Shown: one piece after another, positions 11,283-21,086 of the stretch | How positions within the stretch are numbered: position 1 is the first letter of the stretch | How the letters are laid out: every line of letters starts with the position of its first letter | Assembly: GCF_001641265.1 (NCBI RefSeq) | Contig: NW_020167532.1 | Location: 558,001 to 622,000 of the forward strand | DNA from: Pseudogymnoascus destructans | Lineage: Eukaryota; Ascomycota; Leotiomycetes; Thelebolales; Thelebolaceae | DNA: 64,000 nt | Direction of reading: 5' to 3' | Position numbers and translations under genes: made by a program | The notes under the pieces: generated by a model | Seen by the model: only the letters and a program-made list of their open reading frames with translations | The model's database searches: none | Told to the model about the DNA's origin: nothing

Positions 11283-12528
11283 AGTTGAGAGTGGGAAACG
11301 TATATAGAATGTGGTGGGGGACGGCCAAAAACAAAAGGGCAAAAAAAAGGAAGGGACATACAACAGTGGGTATTCGCTGGTGGTCACCCACCCAACTACT
11401 AATCCACCGATCTCAAGTTTATGTATGGCAGAGCGGACGGGATGCCCAGGTTTCTTGAGTCTATGGTCGTATGTGGCAGTTTCTCGGTTGGGGGGGTATA
11501 GATACCGTTGATTGAGGTGTTAATGTGAAGTGGGATATAAGTTAAGTTGAAGTAGGCATGATGCGGGGGGCGCGGGTTGAGGAGAACGTGTTGGGATGCA
11601 AGAGATGTTCGATGAGGACGGCTGATTCGTGGTGTAGAGCTGAGGGGGATGCTGGCGGTTTGTGACTCTTCGTGGCAGACTGACTGCCTGACTGCAGCAG
11701 TGGCGGGGTCTGCATGGAGGAAGCTCGGGGATTGCGGATGGGATGGGATTGAGAGTGGGATGCGAAAGTTCGGATGAAGGCGGTTCCGCTGCAGTGGACA
11801 GATTCCTAGGCGGCTAAGTGATAGAGTGGGTAGGTGTCAGTTAGGGTGGATAAGGAGGGGTGGACAGGAAGTGCTGTCTAAGCATGGTAAACTGATGCAT
11901 CACTAATCCAAGCACGCACGCTTGGTCATATACTGACACGTGCAGCAGCTAACCTATACACCTCCTCTGACTTCCTAAGCAAGCACAGTCAGTCAGTAGT
12001 CCACATACCTCCCTCCCTCACCCTCAACCTTCCACAACCCCTCCACCCGCCTCCCCTTCCCTCTACCCCTCCTCCTCGGCCACGCCGTCCTCCCATGGCT
12101 AAAAGGGCTGATTTTAGGTTGTTTCAACCCCCGGGCCACAGTGTGGCTCCGCTCTCTCTCTCTGTTACCCTGTGAAGGCTGAGGCCTGAGTCACGGACAT
12201 GCCATGGTTGTGATTGGGTCTCTGTGGAAGCTCGAGGCAGGGCTAGGGGCGCAACCTTAAATGGGCAGGGAGGGCGCACACGGAGGGTCTGGAGGGTTTC
12301 GTCCTGCCTCCTCAGAGTTGTTGTGTGGAAGGAGCGAGGCGGGTGGTGATATATTGCTGCTTGTGCCTTTTCCTTCCTTTTCGTTTTCTTATACCGGTTT
12401 TACTGGATAAGACGCACGGATACTTGGCTTGGCTATTTTTTGACTAAAACTGATAACGCTTGATATCGAACGGACTTTTTGGGATTTGGGAAGGAACGAA
12501 GGTGAAGTGCCACATTTAGGTGACCGCT
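11283..12528. other. intergenic region upstream of the bZIP pseudogene
   Basis: No gene recognised. Between 11.9 and 12.1 kb and around 12.35 kb there are pyrimidine-rich tracts typical of fungal promoters and leaders. No repeat family from the rest of the window was seen here. Confidence 0.5.
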
Positions 12529-13097
12529 ATGAGTGGTTCCTCCGCCGGCTTGCCGTTGCGATCAGGCAGTAACGCGCGCGTTAAGTCGGAGCCCGCCATT
12601 GATTCGGAGTCGTACTTGGATCCGGAGATGAATATGGATGGGGTCATGGAGGACACTCCGGAGGCCAGCGTGGGTGAGGATGCGAGGTCGAGTGTCGAAG
12701 AGACTGAAGGGGAGAAGAAGCTACGCAGGAAGAGAGAGGTATTTTGTTCCATCTGTTGTGGCATGATTATTATACTCACTGTCTTTCTAGTATAATCGGG
12801 TCGCCTAGCGAGAGTTCCGTAAGACCATCTCCCCCCTCCCAAATATATCGACTGCATAGTAGCTAACACCGTTAAGGTCGACGCCGCAAAGATCGGATGA
12901 TCAAGCTTGAGCAAACTCAGAGCGTCACGGTTACTGAGTAGAGCAATGAGATCTACAATCTTCGCAGGCAGAACGAAGACCTGCGGGCACAGAACGAGCT
13001 CCTCAGGGCACACGTCTTCGGCTCTGGCTGGCAAGGCAATGAAGCCATGGCCCTTCCAGCTGCCGTGCCATCGTCGTCGTCACGCCGGGCATCTTGA
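12529..13097 (+). pseudogene. bZIP transcription factor gene with two in-frame TAG codons
   Basis: Three exons can be traced: 12529-12738, 12791-12818 and 12877-13097. The introns have GTATTT...CTAG and GTAAGA...TAAG boundaries, and the frame is continuous through a TGA at 13095-13097. The product would be about 172 residues: an acidic N-terminus (VKSEPAIDSESYLDPEMNMD), a basic region (KKLRRKRE-YNRVA-x-REFRRRRKDRM) and a leucine-zipper-like helix (NLRRQNEDLRAQNELLRAHV). Two TAG codons break it. One at 12806-12808 lies exactly where the bZIP signature N-x-x-A-Q-R has Gln; the other is at 12939-12941, early in the zipper. Both are one CpA-to-TpA change from CAG, the RIP pattern. The rest of the gene is well conserved, so inactivation looks recent. 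A real gene with recoding or editing of UAG is an unlikely alternative. Confidence 0.75.
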
Positions 13098-14673
13098 AGT
13101 CCATGACCAACGATGGGCACGATGACGAGGTGCTTGGGACGCCTAATATTCTGCCTGCTAACCAGCTCGCTATGACCTCAACATAATATGCAGTAGATGC
13201 TGCAGCTTGGGAATCGGTCCCTCCCATCCTTGATCTAGTGGGCGATGAGTTGGTTTGCGAGATGTGCCCTTTTGGAGTTTTGGTGGCCTATGGCGTGATG
13301 GATGGTGGGATGGAGTTAATGGTCGGTGGGTATACAAAAGGTGTTTAATGGGGGAGACGGTGTTTTTGGGGTGTTTAATGGGGGCGTTTCGGGGGCTTGC
13401 TAAATCTGTATGATGATGAGGCATGAAACGAAACGACATCTTTGGGAAAATGGATAATGAGGCGGGCACTCTCGGTTGGCGTTATATCACCACTTATTGG
13501 GATGGAGTTTGGAAGGGGAAGAGCCTGGCTGGATCTGAGGCTGGGGTTTATATAGCTTTTTCTTTTTGACTGACTGACTGAGTTGGTGGTTGGAGGACAA
13601 AGGTGTGGACATCTGAGCTGTGCTCGATTAGGGGGGGTTGGATTTTCTTGCTGTGCTATACCTACTGTACTATATGGTATGGTTTGGTACGGGAAGAGGA
13701 TATTGGGTAGTGATTATATTCTCTCCATACGGATCCTAGATGGAGGGTGGAAGGGGATAATATATATCACTCACTGTGTGTTGGTTGTTTTTGTGCGATT
13801 GTGAAGTCCGATGCCGTGAAGTTGTGTAAATGTGATCTCCCACATTTACACCAATAACACAACTCATTCCATTAAATCCGCCATTGAGAGTAAAGAAGGG
13901 TCCCTCCTACACCTCCACCCCCTAGCCCCCTATCCATCTCTTCCATAACCCTCGGCTTGTTTCCATCCCGTCCCCTTCCTTGCCACAATCTCCCCATCCC
14001 AGGGACCCCCCCCGCCGATGAACGCATAATTTTGAGATCTGACATGACATGACGCCCACCTTAACTAGTGCCCCGAGCTGATCGGGTGTTGACATAAATG
14101 CTTAGCTATGCCCTAGTGTGGTGGTGGAGACCTGGGTGAGGCTGGATTTGGAACGGCGGTGGGTCGGGTGCTGCCTGGATGCTTGCTTTGTGGTTGTGAT
14201 GCGGGGCTAGATGGAAGGTGATGGAGGGGGGGGGAGATCGGGATTTGCTGGCTGGGTGTTGAAAGTGGGGGGAGGGATGGTGTGCGAGGCTCTGATGAGG
14301 CGTTCTCTAGTTTATCGAGCGGAGATGGATCGATTTATTTGTAGCGAAGAGTGCTCTAGGTCGACTCCGGGGTGAAGTCACAAATCCCTCGACCGCTTTC
14401 AAATAGATACATACCGTAGGATGGCTGATGGATGCGCAGCGCCATATTGCATCGTCTTTAGTTTAGTTGTGTTGGTGTGGGATGGTGGAGTCCTTCGGCG
14501 AAGGAATCGCATCCTTCTCGGTTATTGGGGGTGGGTACTGCGGTTTGGATTACGCGGCGCGGCAGATGAGATGGACATGAGGTCGAAGAGGGGTTAGTAG
14601 TAGATTTGGTGATAGGGATGGGGATGTGAGTTTGGTGCTGATAGGGGAGGTGGGTAGGGAGGTAGGTTTGGGG
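13098..14673. other. non-coding stretch downstream of the bZIP pseudogene
   Basis: Open frames are short, overlapping and biased by G-rich or C-rich tracts. No domain, RNA gene or transposon was recognised. Confidence 0.5.
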
Positions 14674-14745
14674 TTGAAGGGGTTGAAGGGGTTGAAGGGG
14701 TTGAAGGGGTTGAAGGGGTTGAAGGGGTTGAAGGGGTTGAAGGGG
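14674..14745. repeat. 9-bp tandem repeat, 8 perfect copies of TTGAAGGGG
   Basis: Eight uninterrupted copies of a 9-bp unit run from 14674 to 14745, with a partial GGGG before. On the minus strand it would read as Ser-Thr-Pro triplets, on the plus strand as Gly-Leu-Lys triplets. Neither frame has other gene-like features, so I treat it as a minisatellite. Confidence 0.9.
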
Positions 14746-16555
14746 GTTCTGGAGTCAGGTCGAGGTAAGGTGTTGGTTTCTCATATTTGTCGGAAAGGGT
14801 TGCGAGAAGAGTTCGGAGTATTCCCATGCAACTCGAAGCTTTAGCTCTCTCTGCAGCCGCGACGGCAGTCTGCATCTTATGCAGGACAAGGAGACGAGCA
14901 GAAGCAGAACTTCATCGTTTGAAAACGTAGCGAGTCGTAATATCAGACTGAACCAAGTCTAAGCACAAACACAACCCCTCTCTAGTATCGCGCTGTGCCT
15001 ACGCCAGGAAAGGGTCTTACAGTGTCATTAAAGAGCAGCTTCAACGGAATAGGATCCTATAATATCGAGCCTTGCATCTTTCGTCGTATTTCGGATAGTG
15101 CGCCTATATCACTGTACGGACAGTACAGAAAAATCCCGTTGTGAGGGTTATTGAACCCTCTAGACTAGAGCACTAGGCGGTAGTTGCAGTACGCAGTATG
15201 GTAGATCGGAGCTATCGTCACCGAGTAGTATCCCGTCACCGATACCATCACTCTTACCTTGACCGTTGCACTCACCGTCACCAACCCCTTTCCACCACCA
15301 CCTGTCCCCCCACCCTCCACACACTACCAAAAGCTCAAGCCAGGACTCGAATATACTAGTGCCAAATAGCTGATATGACGGTGGTGCAGAAGCACCCGCG
15401 TGCTTTTATAGCAACAAACACTCTTCTGGAGCCGTGGCTTGGATTGAGCTCGGGCGGAGGGGGCGGGTGTAATATAGGGGTTGTGGGTTGGTGAGTGTGC
15501 TAGCTTAGAATTTGAGATGAGTGGTTGAGTATTGGGTGGTTTTGAGGGCTTCGAACAACTGGTGTTATGTGAGTTGTATGGGAGACCACTGAGCTCGAAG
15601 AACCACACAGCATAGTTGAGAGTAAACACGTGTAGGATATAGAAACTGGAAAGGCTTGGATCGGGAGTGAACGGATGGGTTTGAAAACGTGTGGACTATA
15701 AGAGATGCTGCTATAACACCCTTCGTTGTTAGCTCTTACCACCAAATAACAGATGATTCGTGAGTCTGATATTGCTGCTATGTGAGAGTCGAGTGTGATA
15801 TCTTTGCAGCGTTAGAGCGGACTTGGCATGTGAAGAGCTGATAACGACGAGCGTTGGACACAACGGGGAAACCGAGGATAATTTGTGGTCGTGTGCAATA
15901 GCAATTTACAAGTATGTCAGCTTACCAGGCGGTGTTGAGGAAAACTCAAGGAGAGAATGATCAAAGCATGTGGTTTGATCATGTTTCTCGGGTTACTGTT
16001 GAGGAAGTCACGATGTGCACATATCACGACTTCATACTGAGCGAGATAAGGTATATAGCCATCAGTCTTCTAATCCATCCCCTCATAAATCTAAACACCC
16101 CCATCCCCCATCCCTCCCTCAAGGAGCAATAGACCACCCAAACACACACACACACACAGAACGAACAAATAACAGCAGAGTAGGACAGAATATTCCATAA
16201 ATAATAAAAAAAGCAGCCAATTTCGGCGCCGAAACACCGAGTGGGTATTCCATCCCTATCCCAACAGTTTGTTTGTTGCCCGAAATGCTCCCAGTACCAG
16301 CCGCTGCATAACCCACGCTCGTTTCCATCTACCAAACACCGCTCCAGAGGTCAATAAAATCGCATACACCGATTTCCCATTCCCGTTCGTCATAAAAGTG
16401 CGTTCGTTACACCCACCAGCCAGCCAGCAAGTTATCTCGGCAGAGGAGCCGTTGGTGTGAGGCTTCTCAACCTCAAACTCAAACCCCTCCCCAAGCGGCG
16501 GCGTCTGAAATTGTCGTCAGTCAAGCGCCCAGCCGCAGATCAGGCTGACGCGGGC
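14746..16555. other. non-coding stretch between the repeat and the second bZIP gene
   Basis: No gene recognised. A short (CA)n run lies near 16140-16158. The 3' end of the minus-strand bZIP gene should lie at the right edge. Confidence 0.5.
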
Positions 16556-17251
16556 TCACAAGCGGGTCGTCATAAGCGTGCTGGATATCCAGTCCCGCCC
16601 GAAGGCGTTGAGCTCCTCGTCATTCCGCTTCGGCTCGAACGACGGGCGTGGTGGCGCCGCGTACTCGTAACCTCCTGTTGTGGAGTATGGGGTGCGGGCG
16701 TAGGAGGGGTAGAAGGAGGACTCGTCTGGGGCGGGGTAGGGGGCGTAGCTGAAGACAGGGGGGGTGTGGGAGGCGGCACGGTCGAGGGGGAAGAGATCGT
16801 CAGCCGGTTGGAGCCGGGGGGTGTATTGGTGTGAACTTTGGTATGTGGCGCGCGGTGAGAGCTTGGTTGGGCGGTTCCACGAGGATGAGGAGGGCGTCTT
16901 GTGCATGTTTGTGGTGGTGGGTTTGGAGGGCTTGAGCTCGGTGTGGGATTGTGGGGGGGAGGCGGAGGAGGAACCGGCGCGGCGTTCGAGGTCTTCGAGG
17001 CGGCGCTTGAGCTTTTTGCCTAGGGGTGAGTGTTAGGAGGGTGGGAGTGGAGGTGAGAGGGATGGGGGGGACGAACGGTAGTTGCGTTGGGCGATGCGGT
17101 TTTGGATGCGGCGACGCTCAGCGAGGTCGGAGATCTGGGTCCAGTCTTCGTCGGGGTTGGCGGAGGGGGAGAAGGCGCTGCTGGTGCCGTGGTTGGCGGG
17201 CAGGCGGTGCGGTGCTGCGGGTGCTTGGTGGTAGGAGTATTGTTGAGACAT
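16556..17251 (-). CDS. bZIP transcription factor, AP-1/Yap-like basic region (2 exons, 212 aa)
   Basis: Exons 17251-17077 and 17019-16556; the 57-nt intron has an unusual GTTCGT donor and a CCTAG acceptor and splits an Arg codon. The basic region is ERRRIQNRIAQRNYRKKLKR (about residues 42-61), containing the fungal AP-1 signature N-R-x-A-Q-R-x-[YF]-R. The following helix LKRRLEDLERRAG gives only a short zipper. The N-terminus (MSQQYSYHQAPAAP) is Gln/Pro/Ala-rich. The C-terminal half is Ser/Pro/Tyr-rich and disordered, and ends in FGRDWISSTLMTTRL. Proteins of this size with this basic region are common in Pezizomycotina. The predicted role is DNA binding as a dimer in the nucleus; the target set is unknown. 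The intron is the least certain part, but without it the basic region would be cut after NYR. It is the second bZIP locus within 5 kb, and the other is broken. Confidence 0.78.
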
Positions 17252-19052
17252 GGTGAAGATATTTGATGACGAGGGTGAGGAGAAGAGGAGAGAGAGGAAA
17301 GCAGGTTGAGGATGAGAATGCGAGCAATATATCACAAGTGGTGATGTACACAGCAACGTATCATAGCGTCGTCTGAAGGATGGGGAGAGAGATATGGAGA
17401 CGGGAATGAAGTGATACGGCAACGAATATATATATTCCTTCGTTCGTAACTTAGGTATATGCAATGCAGCCTACTCCAGTACACACAGTACCCAAATGTA
17501 TTTATATATATACAACTTAACTTGTAAGGCTGTGAAGTGAGTGGGCCATTGGCTGTTAGGAGCGACTGGGGGGTTAGGGAAGGGGGTTAGGGAAGGGGGT
17601 GGGGGATGTTGCATGGGAGACCCATGCAGTAGTTTACCATGGCGTTTTAGCAAGTGTGTGTGCGCAAGATGCATGGTGTCTTGGTGTCTCTTCCATACCC
17701 ACCAGGTAAATCCGCAGTCGTACTTTGAAGTACTCGGAGTACCTTGACATACATAGGTTCTCGGGCTTGAAGAATAGGTACGGATTTGTTAGGGCGGGGA
17801 CGAGAGAGCGGCATGGAAGGTGGCATAGTGGGAGAATAGTGGGAAGTGGCAGTATAGCTGAGAGAGTGTAGCAGGCGAGCTTCTTCTGGCCTGTTTTTAC
17901 TGTTTTAGAGACACGCCATTGGGGATATTGGACAGCCTGGTGGGTAGCTGGTGGATAGGTAAGTAGATAGTGATCAGCCATCCGTGGGGACGTTGCCGTT
18001 GCCGTTGCCGTCGACGTTCCCGTTGCCGTCGACGTTCCCTTCCCATTGTAGCATGGGACACGGTCGGCGTTGCGAGTATCCCCGACGGGGACTGGACGGG
18101 GACTGGCCTGTACAATCAGAAAGGATACTACATACAGTGGTAGAGTGAACTGCGCACAGAGGAGGCGGATGACCGAAGTGACGGAGGTAACAGAGAATAG
18201 AATAGAATAGGATTTTCTGCTAGGGGATCTGATCTACTGGGGGATAGACATCACGTCTCACACCGCAACCCACAACAGCGCAGGCACACAACCAGGCACA
18301 CAAGCTCGCTCCGCCATTTGGGCTATGGGAAAGGGCGTCTACAGGGGTCATCTACTACCAAACTCTAGCAGGATGGGCAAGCCAAAGGGCGGAGATTCCA
18401 GTGCAGTACATGTATTGTACAGCACCTGTACACACGATGCATACCGGACCTGCTAAACTGCACACCAGTCAAGGCAGCTGTATCACTGTGACTCTTCTGT
18501 TATGTATGAATGTGGGGTTACACATCCATCTGCAGTCTTCGGTTTATCCTGCTGTCTCTTGTTGCTTCGGTCTTGGCTTGCTGCTCTTTCTAGGCTGTGG
18601 CTTCTTGATTCAGTAATCCAGATCAGATCACCTCACTTTTCGATATACGTACGACTACGACGGACCTCCTCTGGAAATATCCCTTTCTACGCGCTAAGTA
18701 CCCTCCTCGCTCGCGGCACCGCTTTAGCCACAACCTGCCAAACTTCTTCCTCACCAGCCACGCCCGCCGCGAGGGTGTATGCGCAACCGAGCCGCTGACG
18801 AAGACCTGACCAAGGGAATAGACACGGCAACTCGTCTGGGAAATAAAAAGTTGTTGCGAAATGGGCAGATCCTGTAAGTCCCCTTAACTACTAACCCCCT
18901 CCGGCTTCCACGCGGTGTTATAATCGTCGGTGTTTGCACCGACCACCTGGTGGTTGGCGAAAGCGAAAGTGCATCCGGAAAGCGAAATTGCATCCCGTCA
19001 TGGCCGAATCAGAGACTTACACCCAAAATATATGCGTTTCCCACTCTCAACT
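17252..19052. other. intergenic region; short GTTGCC-type tandem repeats near 17.99-18.04 kb
   Basis: The first 200 bases are the presumed leader and promoter of the bZIP gene. A run of hexamers related to GTTGCC and GTCGAC occupies about 17991-18043. No open frame with a recognisable domain was found. Confidence 0.5.
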
Positions 19053-19240
19053 ATGCACCTGCGATAATTTGCTCTATACAATAGACTAAGCCCTCAAATT
19101 CCTCTACGAGAACCCTTCTGAAAAGCCAATCACTACCGCTCGAATTTATAACGTTAATACAAAGATGCTTAATTCCTATACTTAACGAGCGAAGTTAAAA
19201 GCCGCTAAAGCCCTAATATCGCCTCCTATTTCTAAACAGG
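19053..19240 (+). pseudogene. N-terminal fragment of a pogo/Fot1-like transposase (uninterrupted copy)
   Basis: The ATG at 19053 opens MHLRDNLLYTID. After an internal stop it reads ALKFLYENPSEKPITTARIY, followed by a stop. It is the reverse-oriented relative of 9236-9386 plus 11259-11282 and lacks the 1.87-kb insertion found there. It is only a relic. Confidence 0.6.
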
Positions 19241-19411
19241 GTTAGCAATAAAACCCATTAAACTCATCCTACTCATGAGTTGGTGAGTAACTCAAACTCA
19301 TGAGTTTGAGTTCTGCGTTCTCAACTCACGAGTTAAATGAGTAGAAGTCATGTGATTAGAAGTCACGTGTTCTAAAATCGCATAAGAAATGAAATGATTA
19401 TTCTATAGGTA

Positions 19412-19826
19412 ACGTGGTCCATCCCCAAGTCGCGCACACCCCTAAAATCATGGATTTCGCAACTTAATATCTCCACAACCCTTTGATAATACATTATAAA
19501 AATATGTTCTTATCCTTTTATAAGCATTTAAAGTACTTTGTTTAAATCTTAAAGAAAATGGCATTGTAGTTACTGAGATATTGAGATTTGACTCCCACTT
19601 TTGAACTAAATCTTAGTATCTGAATAACCCTAAGACCAATTGCTTTAAAATTTGAACAGAGTACTTTAAATTCTTATAAAGGGCTAAATATGCATTTTTA
19701 TATTTTATTATCAAAGGGTTGTTGAGATATTAAGTTGCGAAATCCATGATTTTAGATGTGAAATGCGCTATGTGACTTAGGGGTGTGCGCGACTTAGGGG
19801 TGTGCGCGACTTAGGGATGGACCACT
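19412..19826. mobile_element. foldback MITE with very long inverted arms and a TA-type target
   Basis: The left end is TA then ACGTGGTCCATCCCCAAG (from 19412). The right end mirrors it as ...CTTAGGGATGGACCACT before TA (19827-19828). The inverted match goes far beyond the termini: ATGGATTTCGCAACTTAATA, ACAACCCTTTGATAATA and the ...TTTAAAGTACT... blocks recur inverted. Almost the whole 415 bp is therefore two arms of about 190 bp. The right arm has a 17-bp unit (TAAGTCGCGCACACCCC read outward-in) duplicated, the left only one. There is no coding capacity. The ACGT start and TA target match the pogo/Fot1-like elements in this window. Confidence 0.75.
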
Positions 19827-19887
19827 TATAAAGTATTAGTATTTATTTAATATATATGTTAAGAGTACTAAGAATACTTACATTCTT

Positions 19888-20200
19888 CTATTCTCCTTTA
19901 TCTTTTTTATTAGTAGGTATAGCTTTATGCTTGCTTTTATAATGAGCAATATAATTACTAGTAGATTGCCCTAGTTTTTGATTTCTCCATAGGTGGCTAA
20001 TAAAAGTTAATAAATATTAATAAACTATAAAAAGAGAATACTTACTTGCAGAATTTTTGAGAACACTTAACAGTAAGTGTCCTAGGTTGATTTTCAATAA
20101 TTGGATTTAACTCTCTAGTAAAAAGTCTTGCTCTAAAGATATAAGGCTGATTTTCCATTGGAATTTGAAATTCAGGGGTCTTTTGATGTAATACAGACAT
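19888..20200 (-). pseudogene. 5' fragment of a hAT transposase gene (BED-type zinc finger region)
   Basis: Exons 20200-20046 and 19996-19888 join in frame. They encode a start (MSVLHQKTPEFQIP), LFTRELNPIIENQPRTLTVK, then LWRNQKLGQSTSNYIAHYKS and KHKAIPTNKK before a TAG. The STSN-x-H-Y-x-x-x-H pattern is the BED-finger region of fungal hAT transposases. The homologous gene at 44261 has the same first-exon length (155 nt) and intron position. The rest of the element is missing. Confidence 0.72.
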
Positions 20201-20390
20201 TTTTAAATAAAAATACAGTAGTTATAGTTGTATAATAGTAGTTGTTGTATAATAGTAGTTGTTGTATATATATAATAATAGTTGTTGTATAATAATAGTA
20301 AGTTGTTGTTATAAAAATAAAAATTTAACAGGGAGATTATTATTATATACATACTTAAAAGCTTTTACATATCTTTATATGTCTTTATAA

Positions 20391-20454
20391 GCATCTATAA
20401 GCATATATAAGCATCTATAAGCATCTATAAGCATCTATAAGCATCTATAAGCAT
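20391..20454. repeat. 10-bp tandem repeat (GCATCTATAA), about 6.4 copies
   Basis: Six units, one of them the variant GCATATATAA, and a final GCAT run directly into the LTR fragment that starts at 20455. Confidence 0.85.
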
Positions 20455-20815
20455 TGTAATGGTGGGTGCACCAGATGTGAGAATCTAGCCACCCAAGGAA
20501 GGGATGATTTTACTAAGACAACACACTGTCTTAGGAAAAAGAGCCAAAGGGTCGTAGCTTAGACTATTCCACAATGCAGCAATCAGGTGTATGATGTAGT
20601 GAAGTGGTTTAGACAAGTTGTAACAAATGTTGAGTCTGAGAACTCAGGGATAAGTCAGAGGTTAGCACCTTACTGACTTTTCAGAAACAAAGAATAACAA
20701 GATCAATGCTTGGAAGCTTGGAAAAGATATAGAAGTATGTGCTAGTTGATTTACTGTATTGTCTGCTTGCCCTTTCTTAAGGAAAGGGCAATCCTATTTA
20801 TGCCAACGGAGTGTA
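20455..20815 (-). mobile_element. truncated family A LTR
   Basis: The sequence starts TGTAATGGTGGG and follows the reverse-oriented family A LTR to about its position 360 (GGAGTGTA). There it is cut by another family A LTR start at 20816. Confidence 0.8.
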
Positions 20816-21086
20816 TGTAATGGTGGGTGCACCTGATGTGAGAATCTAGCCACCCAAGGTGTCATACTGACATTCGTTGCACTCAGTTTGCTATCAAACT
20901 CAAGAGCAAACTTATAAATCTCCTCCTCAAACCTACAAGTCACTATACATATTTTGGCTTGTCACACCAACAACAAGAGCAATACTATTCAACGATTGCT
21001 ACAACCCTCTATGATTTATTACACGTCATTGCTCCTTAGTTACTGGGCTGATATGACCACATAGCATATCTCTACGGGAACCTGTT

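Noticed and set aside
12806..12941. Recoding or A-to-I editing of the two UAG codons in the bZIP gene
   Set aside because: Editing would give Trp where the bZIP core needs Gln; a CpA-to-TpA mutation explains both stops more simply.
14594..14875. Open frame with Ser-Thr-Pro repeats (minus) and Gly-Leu-Lys repeats (plus)
   Set aside because: Both come from translating the 9-bp minisatellite; no start context, intron or domain supports a protein.
20391..20454. CRISPR-like direct repeats
   Set aside because: Contiguous 10-bp tandem units without spacers, in a eukaryotic genome; an ordinary minisatellite.
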